Positions 50,375-60,948 of a DNA stretch of 64,000 nt are shown in pieces (the first letter of the stretch is position 1; each line of letters opens with the position of its first letter). Under the pieces are notes generated by a model, which worked only from the letters and a program-made list of their open reading frames with translations, had not been told where the DNA came from and ran no database searches. The stretch covers positions 35,940 to 99,939 of the forward strand of contig JAJZCG010000002.1 of NCBI GenBank assembly GCA_021846225.1, given 5' to 3'. The stretch is from Pseudomonadota bacterium (GTDB lineage: Bacteria; Pseudomonadota; Alphaproteobacteria; Acetobacterales; Acetobacteraceae). The translations under genes and the position numbers were made by a program.

Positions 50375-52522
50375 ATGCCGCAACGCCTCATTATCGACAT
50401 GCGCTGCCTGCAGGACCCCAACTATAGCGAACGCGGCATCGGCAACCATGCGCGCAACCTCATCACCCATGCGCCGGAGCCGTTCATCGGCCTGTACGAC
50501 CCAAAACTGCCGCCGCTGCCCGTGGATATGGCCGCGCGGGCGGCGGTGCTCTCACCCCACGCCTACCTGCCGGGCCTATCGCCGGGGGCGGTGCTGCTCA
50601 ACCCCTCGCCGATGAGCCCGGACCAGCATTTTCTGGCGCGCCTGCTGTACGCCCCGGGCATCACCAAGGCGGTATGCGTGCATGATTTCATCCCCTATGA
50701 CGACCAGGCGAACTACCTCACCCACCCGCTCAACCGGCTGGACTATTTCGCCGCGATGGCGTGGCTGAAGCGCTATGATTTGTTTTTCCCGAACTCGGAG
50801 GCCACGGCTGAGCGCCTGCGCGGCCTCTATGGTCCGGTGCGCGCGCATATAACCGGCGTGGCGCTGCCGCCCTGGGCGCAGGGCATTACGCCGCTGCAAC
50901 CGCGCCATATCCTCATGGTCGGCGGCGATGATGCCCGCAAAAACCCCGAGGTGCTGGCCCGCGCCCATGCCGCCAGCGCGATATTGCGCCGTATTCCACT
51001 GGTGATCAGCGGCGGCTGCCGGGCGGAGACGGTGGCGCGCCTGCGCGCGATCACGCGGGTGGAGCTGCCCGGCCGGGTGAGCGATGCGCGGATGCGCGCG
51101 CTCTATGCACAAGCGCTCTGCGTCGTCACCCCCTCACGGGCGGAGGGGTTTTCGCTGCCCGTCATCGAGGCCGCCGCCGCGGGGGTGCCATCCATCGCCT
51201 CGGACATCGCAGCCCACCGCGCCCTGGGTGTCGCGGCGGGGGAGCGTTTCGCGCCGGAGGATACGGCGGGGCTGGCCGGGATTCTGGAGGCGCTGGTGCA
51301 CAGCCCGGCGCGGCGGGCGGAAATTGTTGCCGCGCAGGCGGACATCTGGCGCCCCTTCAGCGCCCAGGCCATCGCCGCCTCGCTCTGGCAGGCGTTGACG
51401 CCGCAAGCCCCCGCCATTTTGCGGCGTAAAAAGCCTCGCATCGCCATGCTCACCCCCCTGCCCCCGGAAAAATCCGGCATCGCCAGTTATTCCGCCGCGA
51501 CGGCGCGCGCGCTGGCGCCGCTGGCTGAGGTCACGCTCGTCTCCACCGAACAGGCTTGCGCGATTGCTCACACCTCGCCGGAATATGACCGTGTGCTGAG
51601 CGTGCTCGGCAATGCGCCGCTGCATGCGCAAATCCACGACCTGGCGGTGAAATGGGGCAGCGCCGTGCTCTGCCACGACTCCCGCCTGCTGGGCCTTGCG
51701 ACCCGCAACGGGCCGAAACCCGCCGCTGCCCAAGCCAGCCGGGAGCTGGGCCGCAGCGTGACGCCGCGCGAGATCATCGCCTGGGCCAGGGATGAGCGCC
51801 TGCGCGAAGCCAGTTTTCTGGCCGAACTGGCGCGCGCCGCGCGGCCGCTCATTTTTCATAGCCCGCAGCCGGTAGCCGAGGTGGCGGCGCGTTTTGGCGT
51901 GGCGGCGAAGCATCTGCCCTTTGCCCTGCAACGAGAATTCGCCCCGCGCACGGCGGCGGCACGGCTGCGGGCGCGCGCCGCGCTGGGGATTGCGGCGGAT
52001 GAAAAACTTATCATCAGCCTGGGCTTCATCACCCGCAACAAAGGCATCCCCGCCGCGCTGCATGCCCTGGCGCTGCTGCCCGGCGCGCGGCTGGTTTTGG
52101 TGGGCGAGCCCAGCGAAGACACCAAGACATTCGAGAAACTGGCTGCAAAACTGGGGCTTCACGCCCGGGTGGCGTTCGGCCAAAGCTTTGTGCCCGAGCG
52201 CGATTACCGTGATTATCTGCTCGCCGCCGATTGCGCGCTGCAACTGCGCGAGGGGCTGCCCGGCAACATCTCCGGCACCTTGCAGGATTGCATTTCCGCC
52301 GGGCTGCCAACCGTCGCCAGCCAGGACCTCGCGGAGAACATCGCGGCACCCGGCTATGTCAAAACCGTTTCAGACAGGCTCGACCCGCTTGAGATCACCG
52401 CCGCGCTCATAGAACGGTTGAACGCAGATGACGACACCGAGGCCGAACGCCTCGCCTATTGCGCGGCGCACACCATGGGGCGTTATGCCGCCTCGTTGCT
52501 GGCGCTGCTGGAGCTTGGCTGA
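50375..52522 (+). CDS. Two-domain GT4-type glycosyltransferase
   Basis: MPQRLIIDMRCLQDPNYSERGIGNHARNL. Two GT-B modules (PSRAEGFSLPVIEAAAAGVPSIASDI, then LALLPGARLVLVGEPSEDTKTFEKL...). The ORF extension to 49388 is antisense to the FAD oxidoreductase. Confidence 0.9.
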   Translation: MPQRLIIDMRCLQDPNYSERGIGNHARNLITHAPEPFIGLYDPKLPPLPVDMAARAAVLSPHAYLPGLSPGAVLLNPSPMSPDQHFLARLLYAPGITKAVCVHDFIPYDDQANYLTHPLNRLDYFAAMAWLKRYDLFFPNSEATAERLRGLYGPVRAHITGVALPPWAQGITPLQPRHILMVGGDDARKNPEVLARAHAASAILRRIPLVISGGCRAETVARLRAITRVELPGRVSDARMRALYAQALCVVTPSRAEGFSLPVIEAAAAGVPSIASDIAAHRALGVAAGERFAPEDTAGLAGILEALVHSPARRAEIVAAQADIWRPFSAQAIAASLWQALTPQAPAILRRKKPRIAMLTPLPPEKSGIASYSAATARALAPLAEVTLVSTEQACAIAHTSPEYDRVLSVLGNAPLHAQIHDLAVKWGSAVLCHDSRLLGLATRNGPKPAAAQASRELGRSVTPREIIAWARDERLREASFLAELARAARPLIFHSPQPVAEVAARFGVAAKHLPFALQREFAPRTAAARLRARAALGIAADEKLIISLGFITRNKGIPAALHALALLPGARLVLVGEPSEDTKTFEKLAAKLGLHARVAFGQSFVPERDYRDYLLAADCALQLREGLPGNISGTLQDCISAGLPTVASQDLAENIAAPGYVKTVSDRLDPLEITAALIERLNADDDTEAERLAYCAAHTMGRYAASLLALLELG

Positions 52523-52665
52523 GGCGCGCGCTCCAGCGCAATCGCCAGCAGCGCGCCTTCCAGCACCTCGTTGCGCCGCGCCAGCTCCAGCCTGATCGCC
52601 GCCAGCTCGTTGAACAATTCGGCAAAGGCGTAGCGCTGGAGCCGGCGGATCAGGTTTTTAAGCAT
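52483..52665 (-). CDS. Small predicted helical protein, unknown function
   Basis: MLKNLIRRLQRYAFAELFNELAAIRLELARRNEVLEGALLAIALERA (60 aa). ATG overlaps the stop of the upstream transglutaminase gene. Confidence 0.5.
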   Translation of the reverse strand: MLKNLIRRLQRYAFAELFNELAAIRLELARRNEVLEGALLAIALERAPQPSSSSASNEAA

Positions 52666-55600
52666 TGCGGCGCAGATCCAGCGTGCGCGGATACTCAACC
52701 GCCCGCACCTCGCGCGGCTGCGCCATCGGCCCCGGCGTATGGCCAAAGGGGAAGAAGCGCGAGCGCCGCCGTGCTTCCGCCGCATTCGCGTTCACGGGGA
52801 AATCGTCATAGGCTCGCCCGCCCGGATGCGCGACATGATGGCTCATGCCGCCGATGCTGCGGCCGGACCATTTGTCATACACATCGAACACCAGCGGCAC
52901 CTGCGCCGGAATGGTGGGGTGCAGCGCTGAATAGGGCTGCCAGGCCTTGAAGCGCACACCGGCCACATATTCACCCGGCACTTCGGTTTTTTGCAGCGGC
53001 AGCGAGGCGCCGTTGCAGGCCAGGGCGTAACGCTCATCCACCCAGCCCGAGACCTTCGCCTGCAGCCGTTCGGCGGAGCTATCAACATAGCGCGCCGTGC
53101 CGCCGGAGGTTTGTTCCTCGCCCAGAACATGCCACGGCTCCAGCGCATGGCGCAGCTCCACGCGCATGTCGCGCAGCGCGATCTCGCCCACCTGCGGAAA
53201 ACGGAACTCCAGATGCGGCGCGAACCATTGCGGGTCCAGCCCGAACCCCAAAGCATCAAGCTCCGCCAGCGCATCTTTGAAATCGGCTTCCGCATAATGC
53301 GGCAGTAGAAATTCGTCATGCAGCCGCGTTCCCCAGCGGACCAGCCGCCGCTCATAGGGCTTGTTCCAGAATGCGGCGATGGCCGAGCGCATCAGCAGCA
53401 CCTGGGCTGCTGACATCTGCGCATGCGGCGGCATCTCGAAGGCGCGGAATTCCACCAGCCCGCGCCGGCCCGAGCCGCCATTGGGGGCATACATCTTGTC
53501 GATGCAGAATTCCGTGCGATGACCGTTGCCGGTCATATCCGCCAGAATGTTGCGAAACAGCCGGTCCACCAGCCAGGGCGGCGTGTAAGTTGCGCTGTTC
53601 ACCTGTTGAAACGCGATCTCCAGCTCGTTGAGCGAGTCCTCGCGCGCCTCATCGATGCGCGGATGCTGGCTCGAAGGCCCGATGAACAAACCGCTGAACA
53701 AAAAGCTCAAGCTCGGGTGATTATGCCAGAATCCCAGCATGGATTTCAGCAGATCCGGCCTGCGCAAAAACGGACTGTCGCCGGGCGTCGCGCCGCCCAT
53801 CACCACATGGTTGCCGCCCCCGGTGCCGACATGCCTGCCATCGAGCATGAACTTCTCGGTCATCAGCCCCACTTCGCGCGAGACCTCATAAAGCTGTTCG
53901 GTACGCTCCACGATCTCGCCCCAGTTGGCGGCGGGGTGGATGTTGGTCTCGATCACGCCGGGGTCCGGCGTGACGGAGAAATTGGTCACCCGCGGGTCTT
54001 CCGGCGGCAGATAGCCTTCCAGCACCACCTTGCGGCCCATGCCGGCGGCGGTTTCCTCCACCGCGGCGGTGAGCTCCAGCCAGTCGCTCACATCATAAAG
54101 CGGCGGATAAAAAACATGCAAAATCCCGTCGCGCGCCTCCACCGCCAGCGCGGTGCGCACCAGCCCCGGTTCCTCACGCCCCACCACCGGCGCATCCTGC
54201 GGCACGGGGCGGAACCCCTCGATGCCGCTGCCGCCGTAACCTTCGTGCGTCGGCTGCATGGAGTCACGTTGCGGCAATTTCTTGCGCGGGGCGAACGGGT
54301 CGGTCTCGAAAGCAACCTCCATATGCGCCGGGTCCGCCCAGGGCAGGCTCTCCAGCGGCAGGCGCAGCCCCACCGGCGAATCACCGGGGATGAGGAACAT
54401 CACATCATCGCGGAAAAACCATCTGCCGCTCTGCCAGGCGCGCTCACCCTCCATGACCACCCGGCGCAGCGGCAGCACGCTGCCCACCGGCGCCGCCAGC
54501 CCCTGGCCGAACACCTTTGCCAGCCGCGCGCGCTCCAGCTCGTCGCCCAGCCTGGACTCCATGGCCAGCACATTCGCGGGCAGGCGCTTCTCGCGCCACA
54601 GATAATAGTGAATATCCTCATACGCCTGGTTCACCAGCGCCGGGTCCACCTGCAAACGTTGCGCCAGCGCAGCGGCGAAGGCCGCCGCATCCGCCGCCGC
54701 CGCATCGTCCTTGTCATCATCGCTGGCCAGCAGCGCCGGGTTTTTCCACACGGGCTCGCCATCGGCGCGCCAATGCGCGTGGATCGCCCAGCGCGGCAGC
54801 TGCTCGCCGGGATAATGCTTGCCCATGTTATAGGTGAGCGCCGCGCCCTTGCTCCACAGCGGGGTGAGCTTGCGGATCAGCCGCCCGGCGAATTGCCGCT
54901 TGGTCGGCCCCAAAGCATCGATATTCCACTCCGGCGCCTCAAAATCGGAGGCCGCCACGAATGTCGGCTCGCCGCCCATGGTCAGGCGGACATCGCCCTT
55001 GGCCAGCGCGGCATCCACCGCCCGGCCCTGCGCCAGAATATCCTGCCACACGCGCGGGGTGTAGGGTTTGGTCACACGCGGCGTCTCGGCCACGCGCGTC
55101 ACCTTCATGTCGAACTCAAACTCCGTCTCGCATTCTCCCACCAGCCCGGAAATCGCCGCGGCCGAGCTTGGCGAGGGTGTGGCCGCCAGCGGGATATGCC
55201 CCTCGCCCGCCATCAGGCCCGAGGTTGCGTCCAGCCCGATCCACCCGGCTCCCGGCAGATACACCTCCGCCCAGGCGTGCAGATCGGTGAAGTCGGCGGT
55301 GGGGCCTTCGGCGCCGCCATCCACCGGCTTCACATCGGCGACCAGCTGGATGAGATAGCCCGAAACAAACCGCGCCGCGAAGCCCAGGTGGCGCAGCAGA
55401 TTCACCAGCAGCCAGGCGGAATCCCGGCAGGAGCCTTTCGCCTTGGTTAAGGTCTGCTCGGGGCTCCACACGCCAGGCTCCATGCGCACCACATAGGAGA
55501 TGCGCTCGGCGATCATCCGGTTGATGAGCACCAGCATGTCCACCATGCGCAGCTCTTTGTTGCCGTGCCCGGCGTGGACCTCGCCGATGAGCGCCTGGAG

Positions 55601-55978
55601 TTTTTTGCCCGGATTGCGCAGCACGCGAAACGGCGCCAGCTCCTCGGCGAGAATTTCATCGTATTTAAACGGATACGTCTCCGCTTCCGGCTCCAGGAAA
55701 AAATCGAACGGGTTGATGGTCGCCATGTCGGCCACCACGTCCACCACCACCTCAAAGCTCGTCACCCGCTCGGGGAACACCACCCGGGCCATGAAATTGC
55801 CTTGCGGGTCCTGCTGCCAGTTAAGAAAATGCGGCTGGGGCGAGACTTTCAGGGAATACGACAGGATCGGCGTGCGCGCATGCGGCGCGGGGCGCAGGCG
55901 GATCGTCTGCGGGCCCAAGGCCACGGGACGATCGTATTTGTAGGATGTACGATGTGTAATCGCGGCATGGACGGACAT
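52658..55978 (-). CDS. Transglutaminase-like plus DUF2126 family large protein
   Basis: AITHRTSYKYDRPVALGPQTIRLRPAPH; KGSCRDSAWLLVNLLRHLGFAARFVSGYL; LHAWAEVYLPGAGWIGLDATSGLMAGEGHIPLA; DUF2126-type LTMGGEPTFV...WRADGEPVWKNP. Confidence 0.93.
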   Translation of the reverse strand: MSVHAAITHRTSYKYDRPVALGPQTIRLRPAPHARTPILSYSLKVSPQPHFLNWQQDPQGNFMARVVFPERVTSFEVVVDVVADMATINPFDFFLEPEAETYPFKYDEILAEELAPFRVLRNPGKKLQALIGEVHAGHGNKELRMVDMLVLINRMIAERISYVVRMEPGVWSPEQTLTKAKGSCRDSAWLLVNLLRHLGFAARFVSGYLIQLVADVKPVDGGAEGPTADFTDLHAWAEVYLPGAGWIGLDATSGLMAGEGHIPLAATPSPSSAAAISGLVGECETEFEFDMKVTRVAETPRVTKPYTPRVWQDILAQGRAVDAALAKGDVRLTMGGEPTFVAASDFEAPEWNIDALGPTKRQFAGRLIRKLTPLWSKGAALTYNMGKHYPGEQLPRWAIHAHWRADGEPVWKNPALLASDDDKDDAAAADAAAFAAALAQRLQVDPALVNQAYEDIHYYLWREKRLPANVLAMESRLGDELERARLAKVFGQGLAAPVGSVLPLRRVVMEGERAWQSGRWFFRDDVMFLIPGDSPVGLRLPLESLPWADPAHMEVAFETDPFAPRKKLPQRDSMQPTHEGYGGSGIEGFRPVPQDAPVVGREEPGLVRTALAVEARDGILHVFYPPLYDVSDWLELTAAVEETAAGMGRKVVLEGYLPPEDPRVTNFSVTPDPGVIETNIHPAANWGEIVERTEQLYEVSREVGLMTEKFMLDGRHVGTGGGNHVVMGGATPGDSPFLRRPDLLKSMLGFWHNHPSLSFLFSGLFIGPSSQHPRIDEAREDSLNELEIAFQQVNSATYTPPWLVDRLFRNILADMTGNGHRTEFCIDKMYAPNGGSGRRGLVEFRAFEMPPHAQMSAAQVLLMRSAIAAFWNKPYERRLVRWGTRLHDEFLLPHYAEADFKDALAELDALGFGLDPQWFAPHLEFRFPQVGEIALRDMRVELRHALEPWHVLGEEQTSGGTARYVDSSAERLQAKVSGWVDERYALACNGASLPLQKTEVPGEYVAGVRFKAWQPYSALHPTIPAQVPLVFDVYDKWSGRSIGGMSHHVAHPGGRAYDDFPVNANAAEARRRSRFFPFGHTPGPMAQPREVRAVEYPRTLDLRRNA

Positions 55979-56141
55979 GCGATCTCCTCGGGCTTGTACA
56001 TGCCACTCACCACGCAAAAACAAGTTTGGCAATGTAGGAGATGCCGCCTGAATCGTTCAATCCGGCGCGCGCAGACGAAGTTGATTTTTCAATGGACAGT
56101 TCCGGCACCCCGCGCGGCAGGATGCCGGAAAAATCAGCAGC

Positions 56142-57374
56142 TCAGGTCAGCTTCACCAGAACATGGTGCTTCTTCCCGGCGGAGAGCTTCATCTCGGCCG
56201 CCGGCGCGATCATCTGCGCCTCGCCGTCCACCACCTCATCATTCAGCCGCGCGCCGCCGCCGCGGATCAGCCGCCGCGCCTCGCCATTGCTGGCGGCCAG
56301 CCCCGCGCGGGCAAACAGCGCGAACGCCGCCATCCCGGCGCCAAACTCCGCCGCCGGAATCTCCACGCGCGGCAGACCTTCGGCCACGCCGCCCTGGCTG
56401 AAGATTTTATGCGCCGTTGCCGCCGCATCCGCCGCCGCCGCGCGGCCATGCGCCAGCGCGGTTGCCTCGGTCGCCAGAATCACCTTGGCGCCGTTCAGCT
56501 CCGCCCCGCCCAGCGCTTCCAGCCGCGCGATCTCATCCAGCGGCAGATCCGTGAACAGTTTCAGGAAGCGGCCAACATCCGCATCCTCGGTGTTGCGCCA
56601 GAACTGCCAGTAATGATACGGGCTCAGCTTTTCCGCCGAGAGCCACACCGCGCCCGCCGCCGACTTGCCCATTTTCGCGCCCGATGCCGTGGTGATCAGC
56701 GGGGTCGTAAGGCCAAACACGCCCTTCTGGTCGGTCCGGCGCACCAGGTCGACTCCAGAGACGATATTGCCCCATTGGTCGGAGCCGCCCATCTGCAAAA
56801 CAACGCCGTACTGGCGGCTCAACTCACGGAAATCATAGCTTTGCAGAATGGAGTAGTTGAACTCCAGGAAGGTGAGCCCCTGCTCACGCTCCAGCCGCGA
56901 GCGCACGGAATCGAACGAGAGCATGCGGTTGACGGAGAAATGCACCCCCACTTCGCGCAGCATCTCGATATAGCTCAGCCGGTCCAGCCAGTCGGCATTA
57001 TTGACCAGCACGGCATCATTCGGGCCGTCGCCAAAGGTGATGAACGCCTCGATGTTCGCGCGGATGCCGATGAGGTTTTTGGCGATCTGCTCGCCGGAGA
57101 GCAGCTGGCGCGCCTCCTCGCGAAAGGAGGGATCGCCGATCCGCGTCGTCCCCCCGCCCATCAGCGCCACCGGGCGGTGTCCATGCTTCTGGAACAGGCG
57201 CAAAAGCATAATGGGGATCATATGCCCGACATGCAGGCTCTCGGCTGTCAGATCGAACCCGGCATAACCCGCAATCGGCCCCGCGGCGCAGGCGGCGTCG
57301 AGCGCCTCCTCGTCGGTGCACTGAAACACAAAGCCGCGCGCCTTCGCCTCGGCCAGAAACTCACTAACTGCCAT
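56142..57374 (-). CDS. tyrS: Tyrosine-tRNA ligase
   Basis: [75 protein letters not shown]-terminal S4-like domain. Confidence 0.97.
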   Translation of the reverse strand: MAVSEFLAEAKARGFVFQCTDEEALDAACAAGPIAGYAGFDLTAESLHVGHMIPIMLLRLFQKHGHRPVALMGGGTTRIGDPSFREEARQLLSGEQIAKNLIGIRANIEAFITFGDGPNDAVLVNNADWLDRLSYIEMLREVGVHFSVNRMLSFDSVRSRLEREQGLTFLEFNYSILQSYDFRELSRQYGVVLQMGGSDQWGNIVSGVDLVRRTDQKGVFGLTTPLITTASGAKMGKSAAGAVWLSAEKLSPYHYWQFWRNTEDADVGRFLKLFTDLPLDEIARLEALGGAELNGAKVILATEATALAHGRAAAADAAATAHKIFSQGGVAEGLPRVEIPAAEFGAGMAAFALFARAGLAASNGEARRLIRGGGARLNDEVVDGEAQMIAPAAEMKLSAGKKHHVLVKLT

Positions 57375-57410
57375 CTTCTAATCCTCTTGCGCGCGGGGTA
57401 GCACAACCGG

Positions 57411-58685
57411 ATGACAGTTCAAAACCTCGCAATCTGGCAGCGCCTGCAAAGCGGCAGCTGGCTGACCCGGGAGCGCGTGCGCGGCTATCTGGCGCTGCTC
57501 GCCATCGCCAATCTTATCGGCCTTGCACTCGCGATATGCCGGGGGACCGGCTGGCTGTTTTCCCCGGTGCCGCATTTTTCAACTGAGTTCCTGAGCTTTT
57601 ATGCCGCCGGGCGGCTGGCCGCGGCGGGCCATGCGGCCTTGGTGTATGCGCCGGGCATTCCCGCCCATGCGTATATTGCCTCTTTTCATGTTCCTCCCGG
57701 GCATCAGGCGATGGAACGCGCGCTGAGCCACGATCCCCAGGTGATGTATTTCAGTTTTTTCTATCCCCCGGTTTATTGGCTGCTCTGCGCGCCGCTTTCA
57801 CTCTTGGCGTATTACAGGGCCTATCTGCTCTGGGTGGGGCTGAGCGGCGCTTTGCTGTGGTGCTGCCTGCGCCAGATGATGGGCGGCTGGCTGCGGGCAT
57901 GGCCGGCCCTTGCTTATCTCGCCATAACCGAGAACGCGGCCGTCGGCGAGAATGCGTTTTTATCCACCGCGCTCGTGGGATTTGGCCTGCTCAACCTGGA
58001 AAAACGCCCGCTCCTCGCTGGCGCCTGCTTCGGCGCGCTCTGTTACAAGCCAAACTTCGTTCTGCCGGTGATCTTGCTGCTGCTGACTGGCCGGCATCTG
58101 GCCGCTCTGGTGAGCGCCGCATTCACCGGTACAGCACTTTGCCTGCTTTCCGCCGTTTTGTTCGGGTGGCGGAACTGGCTCAGCTATTTTCTCGTCACCG
58201 TGCCGCATGCCCAGTTCCTGTTCACCCATGGCGGTTTTTCCTACGCGCTCATGGTAACACCCGGTTCGGCTGTCCGCCTGCTGGGCGGCGGCGGCGTGCT
58301 GGCGGCGGTGGTGCAGGCCGGGGGCATGCTGTTTGCCGCCTATTGCATTTACGCCGCGCGCCGGGCCAGTTTCAACGTCAGGGCGGCAATGTTCGCCGCC
58401 AGCTTCCCGATGCTGCTTACCGTGATGCTCAGCTACGACCTGACCATGAGCGGACTGGCCATCCTCTACATGCTCCGCGAAGTAGAGCGCACAGCCTATC
58501 GGCCGTGGGAGAAAACCGCCCTGGCCGCGATGTTCGCGCTGCCCCTGGTGACCGAGGTTTTCCGTACCCAGCTGCATATCCCGCTGGATCCGCTGATCAC
58601 CCTTACCTTCATGGCGCTGCTGCTGCGCCGCGTGGGGCCCGTTGCCATGTTCGCCACGCCGCCAATGCGACCACTACAGGCGTGA
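57411..58685 (+). CDS. GT87/DUF2029-family polytopic membrane glycosyltransferase
   Basis: Multiple TM helices, FLSFYAAGRLAAAGHAALVYAP, and cytoplasmic-side YKPNFVLPVILLLLTGRHLAAL motif typical of the family. Confidence 0.8.
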   Translation: MTVQNLAIWQRLQSGSWLTRERVRGYLALLAIANLIGLALAICRGTGWLFSPVPHFSTEFLSFYAAGRLAAAGHAALVYAPGIPAHAYIASFHVPPGHQAMERALSHDPQVMYFSFFYPPVYWLLCAPLSLLAYYRAYLLWVGLSGALLWCCLRQMMGGWLRAWPALAYLAITENAAVGENAFLSTALVGFGLLNLEKRPLLAGACFGALCYKPNFVLPVILLLLTGRHLAALVSAAFTGTALCLLSAVLFGWRNWLSYFLVTVPHAQFLFTHGGFSYALMVTPGSAVRLLGGGGVLAAVVQAGGMLFAAYCIYAARRASFNVRAAMFAASFPMLLTVMLSYDLTMSGLAILYMLREVERTAYRPWEKTALAAMFALPLVTEVFRTQLHIPLDPLITLTFMALLLRRVGPVAMFATPPMRPLQA

Positions 58686-59843
58686 GCAGAACGCCGGTGG
58701 CGCCATACACCACAGGGCAGAGGGCTGGCCAAAGCCAGAAGATCACGTCCAGGAAATCAATGTACCAGCCGCGCGTTTGCGCGAGCATGGCAAGCGCAAT
58801 GGAGTATCCGACCATATAGTCGACACCTCCGTAAGGTGTCGCCAGCAAGGAGAGAAACGCGCACAGTGCTACCTTCTCTTGTGTCGGCATGAAGCTGCGC
58901 CAGGCCCGCCAAGTGAGCAACACCGCAGCCACGGAGACCGCACCCTGCAAAGCTTCGCTGACGGGCAATCCCAATTTCAATGATAGCGCCATATTGAAAA
59001 CTGACAGCCCGAACGCAGCAGAGCCGGGTATCAGCGGCAACGTATCAAGCATCAGCTTCGACATCGCCAAGCCGTTGCTGAGATAGGCATGCCAGACCGG
59101 CCAGCCGAATACAACGATACTGGCAAGGATCAAGAATAATCCCGCCCCACAGGCCGCGGCGATGGCGCGCCATCGCCGCGCGGCGAACAGCGCCACGGGC
59201 GCAAGCAGGACCATCTGCGGTTTAACAATGAGCCCCCCAGGACAACGCCAGAAAAACCCGGCCGCACCGCCGATGCCAAAAGCCCCGAGACGAGCGCTGC
59301 CCCGCACAGGACACCGAACTGGCCAAGCTCCAGACTCCAAAGCGCCGCCGGACTCAAAAGCCCCAAAATTATCACCCGCCGATCCAAACCGGCGATACGC
59401 AACATCCCGGCGGCAAGGAGAAGCACCGCCAGCGTCCACACCCAGAACGATACTTCAAATGGCAACCGCGAGAGCGGCTGCACGGCCAGCAAGGCTGGCG
59501 GCGGGTAAAACCAAAGGGGTGGATCAGCCTGTGCGGAAAACAAATTCCTTCGCAAGGCAAGAAACATCACCGGATCATACGTTGCGGCCGCACGGCCATG
59601 CGCGGCCATGACGCCCGCCTGCCAGAAAACAGAAAAATCGCAAAGCGGACTCGCGCATGGCAAATCCTGCACGCGCATCCCAGCAGGTGAATAATGCCCG
59701 GCACGGCTCGCCATATCGCGCAGAAAAACCACGCCATACCAGCCCCACCAGACAATCAAAGCCGGCCAGGTTGCGGCGCTGGAGATTATATTTCCGTATT
59801 GCTTAAGCCTGCCCAGAACAGCTTGCCCTTGAATGCTTTTCAT
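58609..59843 (-). pseudogene. GT87/DUF2029-family membrane protein, split by an apparent 1-nt frameshift
   Basis: N-terminal half (59843 down to about 59235, ...PGFSGVVLGG) continues in another frame as ...LIVKPQMVLLAPVALFAARRWRAIAAACGAGLF... to 58609. The switch coincides with a C6 run (G6 on the coding strand) at 59233-59238. Confidence 0.85.
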
Positions 59844-59865
59844 ACCTAAGCCTAACACTGCAACA

Positions 59866-60948
59866 ATGAAAAACAACTCAATCCGCGCCATCGGCCTGAT
59901 GTCCGGCACCTCGCTCGACGGCGTGGATGTCGCCTGGCTGGAGACCGATGGTGAGCGCATCACCCATTTCGGCCCCACCGCCATGCTCGCCTATGAGGAT
60001 TCGCTGCGCGCCGATCTGCGCCGCCTGCTCGACCTCGCCCCCACCCTCGCGCCGGATGATGCATTCCTGAAAGACGTGGAGCAGCGCCTCACATATGAGC
60101 ATGCCATCGCCATTGCGCTGGCCGGGCGCAATGCGGATGTCATCGGGTTTCACGGCCAGACCATTCTGCATGCCCCCGCGCAGCATCGCACCTGGCAGAT
60201 CGGCGATGCGGCCCAGCTGGCGCGGCTCGCGCGCATTCCGGTGGTGCATGATTTCCGCTCCGCCGATGTTGCCGCCGGGGGCCAGGGCGCGCCGCTGGCC
60301 CCGATCTTCCATGCCGCGATGGCGCATGACCTGCCCAAACCACTGCTGATCGTGAACATCGGCGGTGTTGCCAACATCACCTGGCTCGGCGCCCATGGGG
60401 AAATCCTCGCCTGCGACACCGGCCCCGGCAACGGCCCGCTGGATGATCTGGCGCAGGCGCATCTCGGCCTGCCCTATGACAAGGACGGCGCCCTGGCCGC
60501 TGCCGGCATTGTGGACGAGGCCCGGCTGGCCACGCTGCTGGCGCATCCGTATTTTAACAGACCGGCGCCAAAATCGCTGGACCGCCTCACCTTCTCGGCG
60601 CTTATCGCCCAGGCCACGGCGGCGCTGCAACCAGCGGACGCCGCCGCCGCGCTGGCCGCCTTTTGTACCCGCGCCATCGCCGCCGCGCCGCTGCCCGCGG
60701 CCCCGCTGCGTGTGCTGGTTGGCGGCGGGGGGCGCAAAAACCCGGTGCTGATGGCCGGGCTGCAAGCGCAATTCGCCGTGCCGGTGCAGCCGGTGGAGGC
60801 AGCCGGATGGGATGGCGACGCGCTGGAGGCGCAGTGTTTCGCCTATCTGGCGGTGCGCTCGCTAAAGGGCCTGCCGCTCTCGCTGCCCGGCACCACCGGC
60901 GTTGCCCGCCCGCTCACCGGCGGGCGGCTTCAGAAGGTTATTTTATAG
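59866..60948 (+). CDS. anmK: Anhydro-N-acetylmuramic acid kinase
   Basis: IRAIGLMSGTSLDGVDVAWLETDG, GFHGQTILHAP, NIGGVANITWL, DTGPGNGPLDDL. Confidence 0.96.
   Translation: MKNNSIRAIGLMSGTSLDGVDVAWLETDGERITHFGPTAMLAYEDSLRADLRRLLDLAPTLAPDDAFLKDVEQRLTYEHAIAIALAGRNADVIGFHGQTILHAPAQHRTWQIGDAAQLARLARIPVVHDFRSADVAAGGQGAPLAPIFHAAMAHDLPKPLLIVNIGGVANITWLGAHGEILACDTGPGNGPLDDLAQAHLGLPYDKDGALAAAGIVDEARLATLLAHPYFNRPAPKSLDRLTFSALIAQATAALQPADAAAALAAFCTRAIAAAPLPAAPLRVLVGGGGRKNPVLMAGLQAQFAVPVQPVEAAGWDGDALEAQCFAYLAVRSLKGLPLSLPGTTGVARPLTGGRLQKVIL

Noticed and set aside
53423-55450. 675-aa + strand ORF opposite the transglutaminase/DUF2126 gene
   Set aside because: Antisense to a clear coding gene; Arg/His/Gln-rich artefactual composition.
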